DNA from: an uncultured Clostridia bacterium
GTDB taxonomy: Bacteria > Bacillota > Clostridia > Christensenellales > Borkfalkiaceae
DNA length: 64,000 nucleotides
Reading direction: 5' to 3'
Assembly: GCA_947629575.1 (NCBI GenBank)
Contig: CANREF010000001.1
Coordinates: forward strand, 124,001 to 188,000
Numbering within the stretch: position 1 is the first letter of the stretch; each line of letters starts with the position of its first letter. The notes under the pieces are model-generated. The model made no database searches. It saw only the letters and a program-made list of their open reading frames with translations, and was not told the origin of the DNA. This document shows, one piece after another, positions 57,390 to 64,000 of this stretch. A program made the position numbers and the translations under genes.

Positions 57390-58054
57390 CGGATGAAATT
57401 TTTCGCTACAAGACGCCCGATTTTTCCAAACTTTCGGGCTATGGCTTCGAGGAAGAGGAAGGAGAGTACGTCTACCGCACGGAGATCTTTGAGGGTCAGT
57501 TCGCGCTCACGGTGCGCATCGCAAGGGACGGGACTTTGAAGACGGAGCTTTTGGACGTGCTCACCGAAGAGCCCTATACGCTCCACCTTGTGGAAGATGC
57601 GGCGGGGGAATTCGTCGGACGGGTGCGCGCCGAATTCGAAGAGCGGCTCAAGGACATCGCCGCAAAATGCTTCGAAAGGGAAGTCTTCAAAGGCGCTCTC
57701 ACAAAGCGGCTCATCGCATATGTGCGCGAAAAATACGGCGACGAGCCCGAATATCTTTGGGAGAAATTCCCCGACAACGCGATCTGGCGCAGGAAGGACA
57801 ATCAAAAATGGTACGGCGCGGTGCTTACGGTGGCGAGGCAAAAACTCGGCATGGCGGGGGAGGGGAGCGTGGAAGTCCTCGACGTGCGCGCCGACCCCAC
57901 GCAGATCGCGCTCATCGTGGACGGGGTGAAGACTTTTCCCGGCTATCATATGAACAAGAAGCATTGGATCAGCCTCCCCCTCGACGGGAGCATCCCTTTT
58001 GGGGATGTGACCCTCTTTTTGGAGGAAAGTTTTGAGATCGCGGGAGAACGTTAA
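57386..58054 (+). CDS. MmcQ/YjbR-family protein
   Basis: A 222-residue protein. The N-terminal half (FRYKTPDFSKLSGYGFEEEEGEYVYRTEIF) is a beta-rich segment found in similar clostridial proteins. The C-terminal half, KRLIAYVREKYGDEPEYLWEKFPDNAIWRRKDNQKWYGAVLTV, with HMNKKHWISLPLDG, is the YjbR (CyaY-like fold) domain. Function unknown; DNA binding was proposed for the family. Coupled to mnmA by ATGA overlap, so both share one transcript that ends at the hairpin before spoIIR. Confidence 0.88.
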   Translation: MTDEIFRYKTPDFSKLSGYGFEEEEGEYVYRTEIFEGQFALTVRIARDGTLKTELLDVLTEEPYTLHLVEDAAGEFVGRVRAEFEERLKDIAAKCFEREVFKGALTKRLIAYVREKYGDEPEYLWEKFPDNAIWRRKDNQKWYGAVLTVARQKLGMAGEGSVEVLDVRADPTQIALIVDGVKTFPGYHMNKKHWISLPLDGSIPFGDVTLFLEESFEIAGER

Positions 58055-58055
58055 G

Positions 58056-58085
58056 GTATAAAATCCTTTCAAAGCGGCAATAACC
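58056..58085 (+). promoter_or_regulatory. Sigma-F-like promoter of spoIIR
   Basis: GTATA (58056-58060), 15-base spacer, GGCAATAACC (58076-58085). This fits the sigma-F/sigma-G pattern (GYATA, about 15, GGnnAnAnTW) except for one C near the end. In Bacillus subtilis spoIIR is transcribed by sigma-F. The start site would be near 58091-58093. Confidence 0.7.
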
Positions 58086-58111
58086 TCTGCAAAATTTTGC
58101 GGAGGTTTTTT
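58082..58111 (+). terminator. Terminator-like hairpin that contains the spoIIR ribosome binding site
   Basis: Positions 58082-58094 pair with 58095-58107 (one G-U pair) and six T follow (58106-58111). The 3' arm contains GGAGG (58101-58105), the ribosome site of spoIIR six bases before its ATG. Confidence 0.8.
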
Positions 58112-58654
58112 ATGAAAAAGGCAATCGTGGTCCTTTTGCTGATCGCGTCGATCGCGGGGATCGTGTTCGCATTCGGCGGAAATCAAAAGGAAAGTACGGA
58201 GACGTCCTATCTGCGGGTACATATCCGCGCCGATTCCAACGAAGAGGCCGCGCAGGCGGTGAAGTACAAGGTGCGCGATCGGGTGGTGGAGTTCCTCACG
58301 CCCCTCGTCGCGGAGTGCGAGAGCAAGGAAGAGGCGATGGAGGCGATTGGGAAAAAGCTCGGCGAGATCGAGGCGGCCGCCGACGAGGTTTTGCGCCGCG
58401 GAGGGTTTTCCTATGGGACAAAGGCGAGCCTAAGAAAGGAACAATTCCCCACACGGGTGTATGAAAACGTCACTCTCGAGGCGGGCGTGTACGACGCACT
58501 CATTTTGGAGCTCGGCTCGGGAAAGGGGGATAACTGGTGGTGCGTGGTGTATCCGCCGCTGTGTTTTACGGGCGGGAACGGGAACATCGTTTACAAGAGC
58601 AAGATCGCCGAGATCATCAAAAAGTTTTTCGGGGATCAAAAGAAGAAGGGTTGA
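58112..58654 (+). CDS. spoIIR: Stage II sporulation protein R
   Basis: A 180-residue secreted signalling protein. Residues 1-22 are a membrane/signal helix (AIVVLLLIASIAGIVFAFG). The SpoIIR core follows: LRVHIRADSNEEAAQAVKYKVRDRVVEFLTPLV, then GFSYGTKASLRKEQFPTRVYENVTLEAGVYDALILELGSGKGDNWWCVVYPPLCF. It is made in the forespore and triggers SpoIIGA to cleave pro-sigma-E in the mother cell. Start at 58112 fixed by GGAGG six bases upstream; the earlier in-frame Met lies in the hairpin. Its regulation is described under the promoter and hairpin entries. Confidence 0.94.
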   Translation: MKKAIVVLLLIASIAGIVFAFGGNQKESTETSYLRVHIRADSNEEAAQAVKYKVRDRVVEFLTPLVAECESKEEAMEAIGKKLGEIEAAADEVLRRGGFSYGTKASLRKEQFPTRVYENVTLEAGVYDALILELGSGKGDNWWCVVYPPLCFTGGNGNIVYKSKIAEIIKKFFGDQKKKG

Positions 58655-58679
58655 TTTTCCGATAAAATTATGATATACT
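58651..58679 (+). promoter_or_regulatory. Promoter of the GIY-YIG gene
   Basis: TTGATT (58651-58656), 17-base spacer, TATACT (58674-58679); the -35 overlaps the spoIIR stop. Confidence 0.7.
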
Positions 58680-58701
58680 CAAGGAGACAAAGGAGAAACA
58701 T

Positions 58702-59391
58702 ATGGAAAACGGCGAACAGAAAGAACAGGGCGTTATTTATATCCTGACCAATCCCTCCTTCCCCGACTATGTGAAGATCGGATATGCGGACGACCTTGGA
58801 AAGCGGCTTTTACAGCTCAACCGCAGCGAATGTGTGCCCTTCGCCTTTCGCGCGTATGCGACTTACGGCGTGTCGTCCCGCCTTTCCGATATCGAGCTGC
58901 ATAAGATCATCGACAACTTAAATCCCAACTTGCGGGCGATCGAAAATTTCGAGGGCAAGAAACGGGTGCGGGAGTTTTACGCCATGAGCGCGGAGGACGC
59001 CTATGCCCTTCTCGAGGGGATCGCGAAGATCACGGGGAGCGTGAAGCGGCTGAAGAAGATCGCGCCGAACAAGGCGGAACGGGAAGCGGAGGAGCTCGCC
59101 GAAGAGATCGAGACGGAGAGCCACGAGCGGAGAGAAAATTTCTCCTTTGAAAAGTGCGGCATTCCCGTCGGCGCGGAACTCACGTTTGTGCAGGATTCGT
59201 CTATTCGCTGCACCGTTGCCGATGAGCGCAGGGTCTCCTATCAGGGGCAGATCTATTCGATGAGCGGGCTTGCAAAGAAACTGCTCGGGAGAAAATCCGC
59301 CGTGCACGGGACGTTGCACTTTACTTACGAAGGCGAACTTCTCACCGATCGGAGAAACCGCCTCGAGCGTGAAACCAAAGAAAGCAAATAG
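58702..59391 (+). CDS. GIY-YIG/T5orf172-type nuclease-domain protein with C-terminal DUF4357-like domain
   Basis: A 229-residue protein. Residues about 10-95 are a T5orf172 (GIY-YIG-fold) domain: VIYILTNPSFPDYVKIGYADDLGKRLLQLN, then LHKIIDNLNPN and REFYAMSAEDAYALL. Residues about 148-220 (FEKCGIPVGAELTFVQDSSIRCTVADERRVSYQGQIYSMSGLAKKLLG, ending FTYEGELLTDRR) match the DUF4357/RAMA-like domain often joined to nucleases and methyltransferases. A charged helical linker joins them. It may cut or recognise modified DNA, but no restriction partners are nearby. AAGGAG upstream. Followed by a strong terminator. Confidence 0.82.
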   Translation: MENGEQKEQGVIYILTNPSFPDYVKIGYADDLGKRLLQLNRSECVPFAFRAYATYGVSSRLSDIELHKIIDNLNPNLRAIENFEGKKRVREFYAMSAEDAYALLEGIAKITGSVKRLKKIAPNKAEREAEELAEEIETESHERRENFSFEKCGIPVGAELTFVQDSSIRCTVADERRVSYQGQIYSMSGLAKKLLGRKSAVHGTLHFTYEGELLTDRRNRLERETKESK

Positions 59392-59411
59392 AGTTTTTTG
59401 ATTGAAAACCG

Positions 59412-59449
59412 AAATGCGCCGCCGTTGCATTTGCAACGGCGGCGCATTT
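59412..59449 (+). terminator. Terminator after the GIY-YIG gene, 18-bp perfect stem
   Basis: Positions 59412-59429 pair with 59432-59449, loop TT. Confidence 0.8.
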
Positions 59450-59650
59450 ACATTTTTGATTCAAAACCCCTCAGTCACTCACGTTGTTCGTGACAGCTCT
59501 CCTACAGGGGCGCCGAGGGGCGTCGGACTTCGTTCCTCGGGATTCTTCGCTACGCTCAGAATGACGCGGGAAGCCAAGGGCGCCCACCCTACCCCCCTCC
59601 AATGGAGGGGGTGGCACGAACGCAGTGAGTGACGGGGGGTGGGTAAAGTT
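59450..59650. repeat. Mosaic repeats
   Basis: No gene. CCCTCAGTCACTCACG, CCTACAGGGGCGCCGAGGGG, a GATTCTTCGCTACGCTCAG module and CCCCTCCAATGGAGGGGG. Confidence 0.7.
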
Positions 59651-59885
59651 CTCCCAATTATGTGCCTTAGGCGGAATTGACTTCCGCCGTGGGCGACACA
59701 ATTTGGCAATTACTTTTGCCTTGTTGTCCAAGCCGAGCGAATGAGAGGAATATCCTGTTGATGTAGGGGGAAGGTTTCCTCGCGGCGTTAATTTTCGACT
59801 GACACCCCTTCCGTCACGCGCTTTGCGCGCGACACCCACCCCTCAAGGGGTGGGCAAGGGGGCAAGGCGAAAAGAAATGCCGCGA
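59650..59885 (-). repeat. Post-stop fold-back element, copy 9 (minus strand, tail type 2)
   Basis: Reads in the sense of the gene that stops at 59887. Arms: TCGCGGCGTTAATTTTCG (59780-59797) and CGAAAAGAAATGCCGCGA (59868-59885), central mismatches. The cargo is the CCACCCCTCAAGGGGTGG and GCGTGACGG module of copies 2 and 3. In minus sense the 3' arm is followed by GGAAACCTTCCCC and the type 2 tail. Confidence 0.8.
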
Positions 59886-59886
59886 A

Positions 59887-60513
59887 TTAAATTTTACTAT
59901 ACCCATACGAATTGACGAGAGCGTCGATCTTGATCCCTGCGCGGCAGTACGGGCATTCGCTCGCGGGGAAAGAACTGTATCCGTGAATGTCCTCTACCCC
60001 GAAGAGGCGCACGACGGGGATGTTCTTGAAGGAGAAATTCCCCCCGAATACCGCCGCTGCGCCCACTGTTTCCCCGCCGTAATAGCGAATCCCTTCGAGC
60101 GCGCTCGCAAGCGTAAGACCCGTCGTCGCGGTCGCCGTCAAAAGGAGCACCCGTCTGTTCTTGACATAGGGAGAGAGATTGTCCCTGAGGATCATCATGT
60201 CCCCCGTCACTTCGGGGGAGACGACGGCGATGTCCGCTCCCGCGTTGATGCCGCCCGCCGCAAGCTCTTCTGCCAAGAACGCGCCGATCATCTTGGTGCG
60301 CTCCAAAGTAATGATCGTGTCGATGGGAGTGCCGCCGAAGTTTTCGGCAAAGAGTTTTGCCGCCGCCCGCGCCATGTTCATCTCCGATTTCACCGCCGTC
60401 ATGTCGATGCAGTGGCTGACGTGCGAATGCTGCGTTGCGAAGTGTCCTTCCATCACACGGATGGCAACGCTCTTGTTTCTCTTCGATCTGAGCTCAATGC
60501 CTCTTGTTTCCAT
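59887..60513 (-). CDS. Phosphoribosyltransferase-like protein
   Basis: A 208-residue type I PRTase-fold protein. Elements seen: IDTIITLERTKMIGAFLAEEL (equivalent of the VxGxxxxGxxxA region), and RRVLLLTATATTGLTLASALEGIRYYGGE where the PRPP loop should be. The usual two acidic residues before the TTG (DD or ED) read TA, so catalysis may differ or be lost. The end holds ECPYCRAG, a CxxC pair. It is annotated as orotate phosphoribosyltransferase-like in similar genomes. A true pyrE exists at 32911-33564. The start ATG at 60511-60513 has AAGGGGAAAT upstream. Confidence 0.75.
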   Translation of the reverse strand: METRGIELRSKRNKSVAIRVMEGHFATQHSHVSHCIDMTAVKSEMNMARAAAKLFAENFGGTPIDTIITLERTKMIGAFLAEELAAGGINAGADIAVVSPEVTGDMMILRDNLSPYVKNRRVLLLTATATTGLTLASALEGIRYYGGETVGAAAVFGGNFSFKNIPVVRLFGVEDIHGYSSFPASECPYCRAGIKIDALVNSYGYSKI

Positions 60514-60656
60514 ATTTCCCCTTTTCGGTCGATATTTTCCATTATTTTAATACATTTTCCCCGCAATGTAAAGGGGGGAAGGGAAAAATTTTGCGAAAAT
60601 CAAAGGAAATTTTGACCAAAAGCGTTTAGACCTCGGCAAAAGACATTATATTAGGT

Positions 60657-61256
60657 ATGGAAACAAGCCAAGCGGCGAAAGAGACGGAGAACACCGTGGA
60701 AAAGAAAAAGAAAAAAGAAGAACAGGAAACCGCCGAGAGCCCCGAACAGACCGTCGTTCCCCCCGCAGAGCCCCCCCGCAAAGAGGAGACAAGCCGGGAA
60801 GAGAGCGACAAGGACCGCGGCGAACTCGACCGCCTGAAGGCGGAGGCGGAAGATCTCAAGCGCAAATGGTATTCCGTGACCGCGGAGTACGAAAATTACC
60901 GCAAGAGAACGGCGAACCTTTCCGCCTTGCGCTATGCGGAGGGCAGAGCGGACGTCGTTTGTAAACTTTTCCCCATTGCCGATAACCTCGGACGGGCGAT
61001 CGAGAGCTGTGCCGACGAGGGGACGAAGAAGGGGATCGCGATGGTGATCGCAAGTTTCGAAAATCTCCTCAAAGAGGAGAAGATCGAGACGATCGACCCC
61101 CTCGGCAAGGAGTTCGACGCGGAGGAGTGCGAGGCGATCATGGCGGTCGATCCCGCCGAGGGCGAGACGAGCGGCGTCGTGAAGCAGGTATACCGTAAAG
61201 GCTACAAGCAGAACGGGAAAGTTCTTCGCTATGCGCAAGTCGTCGTGGTAAAGTAA
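60657..61256 (+). CDS. grpE: Nucleotide exchange factor GrpE
   Basis: A 199-residue GrpE. Residues 1-60 are a charged, Glu/Lys-rich tail with a coiled coil; the core DLKRKWYSVTAEYENYRKRTANL, FPIADNLGRAI, IDPLGKEFDAEECEAIMAVDP and KQVYRKGYKQNGKVLRYAQVVV follows. It releases ADP from DnaK. The ATG at 60657 has only TTAGG nearby. hrcA, which usually precedes grpE, is absent, and no CIRCE operator is visible. The last codons are echoed at 61550-61578. Confidence 0.94.
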   Translation: METSQAAKETENTVEKKKKKEEQETAESPEQTVVPPAEPPRKEETSREESDKDRGELDRLKAEAEDLKRKWYSVTAEYENYRKRTANLSALRYAEGRADVVCKLFPIADNLGRAIESCADEGTKKGIAMVIASFENLLKEEKIETIDPLGKEFDAEECEAIMAVDPAEGETSGVVKQVYRKGYKQNGKVLRYAQVVVVK

Positions 61257-61600
61257 GGCCGCAGATATGCGGCGCGATCCATTGTCGCGCTACGTTTTTC
61301 TCGGTCACGTACCGCAAAAGTACGCTCCCTTCAAAAAGCCTCGCGCTCCTCGGCTTGCTTGCATCTTTGCGGTCTTGACGAGCTGACAGCCGCAGATATG
61401 CGGCGCGATCCATTGTCGCGCTACGTTTTTCTCGGTCAGAGATTTCTCCACTCGCTTCGCTCGGTCGAAATGACAATGAGTGGCTGAGGTGGTATTCTTG
61501 CCGTCTCCGCGAAGCGGGGGAAAGTGGCGAACGCAGTGAGCTCCGCAAAAGGAAAGTGCTTCGCTATGCGAAAGTCGTAACTTCTAAAAAAATTTTGTGA
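61257..61600. repeat. Repeats between grpE and dnaK, with grpE 3'-end relic
   Basis: No gene. A 50-base unit beginning GCCGCAGATATGCGGCGCG is at 61258-61307 and 61389-61438, 131 bases apart; its first 16 bases form a hairpin. Positions 61550-61578 match the grpE coding end at 61215-61243 in 26 of 29 bases. A CTCGCTTCGCTCGG module and AACGCAGTGAGC (also at 8.1 kb) lie between. Confidence 0.82.
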
Positions 61601-61607
61601 ATTATAA

Positions 61608-63419
<1,812 letters not shown>

Positions 63420-63465
63420 ACGTTCGCCGAACATAACGGTATAACCGTTTCAGGGAGAAATTCCG

Positions 63466-63507
63466 CCCGCCCGCGCGTTGAGCGCGGGCGGGCGAGGCAA
63501 TTTTTTG
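63466..63507 (+). terminator. Terminator-like GC hairpin between dnaK and dnaJ
   Basis: A 13-base GC stem, 5' arm CGCCCGCCCGCGC and 3' arm GCGCGGGCGGGCG, then GAGGCAA and six T. It ends just before dnaJ. Confidence 0.75.
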
Positions 63508-63511
63508 TTTT

Positions 63512-64000
63512 ATGGCTGACAAGAAAAATTATTACGAGATCCTCGGGGTCTCCAAGACCGCAAGCGAGGATGAGATCAAATCGGCGTACAGGAAACTCGC
63601 CAAACAATATCATCCCGACCTTCACCCCGGCGACAAGGAAGCCGCGGAGAAGTTCAAAGAGGTGAATGAAGCGAACGAGGTCCTCTCGGATAAGCAGAAG
63701 CGCGCCGCCTACGACTATGAGCTCGAGCATCCCGGCATGGGAGGCATGGGCGGCTACGGCGCGGGGAGCGGCGGCTTCGGCGGAATGGGGGACTTCGGCG
63801 ACTTCTTCAGTTCCATGTTCGGCTTCGGCGGAAGGACGGCGACCCACCGCGACGACTCGGGCGAGGATATCCAGCTCGAGATGAAGCTCTCCTTCATGGA
63901 CGCCGCCAAGGGCTGCGTCAAGGAGTTGAGCTATTTCCGCAACGAATCCTGCCCCGCCTGCCGCGGTACGGGGGCGAAGGGGGGCACTGCCTTCAAGACC
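63512..64000 (+). CDS. dnaJ: Chaperone DnaJ (partial, C-terminus beyond window)
   Basis: The first 163 residues. J domain 1-70 with the HPD motif ([31 protein letters not shown]), then a Gly/Phe/Met-rich region ([17 protein letters not shown]), and from about 130 the start of the client-binding part with the first zinc repeat [12 protein letters not shown]. Stimulates DnaK. The ATG at 63512 has no close ribosome site: the only GAGG is 15 bases upstream, at the foot of a GC hairpin. Confidence 0.95.
   Translation, partial: MADKKNYYEILGVSKTASEDEIKSAYRKLAKQYHPDLHPGDKEAAEKFKEVNEANEVLSDKQKRAAYDYELEHPGMGGMGGYGAGSGGFGGMGDFGDFFSSMFGFGGRTATHRDDSGEDIQLEMKLSFMDAAKGCVKELSYFRNESCPACRGTGAKGGTAFKT

Noticed and set aside
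60520-60656. CIRCE/HrcA operator before grpE
   Set aside because: No TTAGCACTC-N9-GAGTGCTAA-like sequence was found; only loose promoter-like boxes at unsuitable spacing.

Overview
The window reads as a chromosomal segment of a moderately GC-rich, spore-forming-lineage Bacillota of class Clostridia, probably a gut organism. The evidence is the gene set and its order: ylxM-ffh-rpsP-khpA, plsX-rnc-smc-(spacer)-ftsY, rpmE-yqhQ/prmC-prfA, rplU-rpmA with an N-terminally extended L27, a pyrK/pyrD type 1B pair, spoIIR with a sigma-F-like promoter, and a SpoVB-type flippase. No phage, plasmid or CRISPR region is visible. A placement near Christensenellales is only a guess.

Layout. 1-5.2 kb: a seven-gene, MarR-headed flavoprotein/redox operon (minus strand, running off the left edge) beside a hydrolase/acetyltransferase pair. 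5.3-8.1 kb: an amino-acid ABC importer made of a binding-domain/permease fusion and an extended ATPase. 8.4-12.2 kb: rpsF-ssb-rpsR, rmuC and cca on the minus strand. 12.3-14.3 kb: a lipid kinase and a PAS/PP2C phosphatase. 14.4-17.6 kb: two small paralogous membrane proteins, a phosphodiesterase, a HAD phosphatase and an MDR dehydrogenase. 17.8-25.3 kb: rpmE, a yqhQ-prmC fusion, prfA, an aminotransferase, a P-loop protein and thrC. 26-33.6 kb: rplU-rpmA and a pyrBCFKDE operon led by a metallophosphoesterase. 33.7-40.1 kb: a PRC-barrel protein, gapA, an XRE regulator divergent from a large BspA-like lipoprotein, and an orphan mazF. 40.3-51.1 kb: plsX-rnc-smc-ftsY and ylxM-ffh-rpsP-khpA. 51.1-55.8 kb: a flippase, a LysM protein and a second XRE regulator divergent from a zinc-ribbon membrane protein. 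56.1-59.4 kb: tRNA-Arg, mnmA, a YjbR-like gene, spoIIR and a GIY-YIG protein. 59.9-64 kb: a phosphoribosyltransferase-like gene and grpE-dnaK-dnaJ (dnaJ cut by the right edge).

Two themes stand out. First, intergenic space is filled with mosaic repeats. One family has a consistent form: a fold-back stem that begins within a few bases of a stop codon, in the sense of the upstream gene, followed by a conserved tail of one of two types. It sits at prmC/prfA, smc/ftsY, ffh/rpsP and rpsP/khpA (all conserved operon junctions) and after two minus-strand genes. The stem sequence changes between copies but pairing is kept, which suggests a selected RNA structure. Second, several promoters are read easily and have unusual architecture: a sigma-F-like start inside a hairpin that would otherwise mask the spoIIR ribosome binding site; one palindromic -35 hexamer shared by divergent cca and lipid-kinase promoters; repeat operators around the -10 boxes of three regulator genes; and two apparently leaderless genes.
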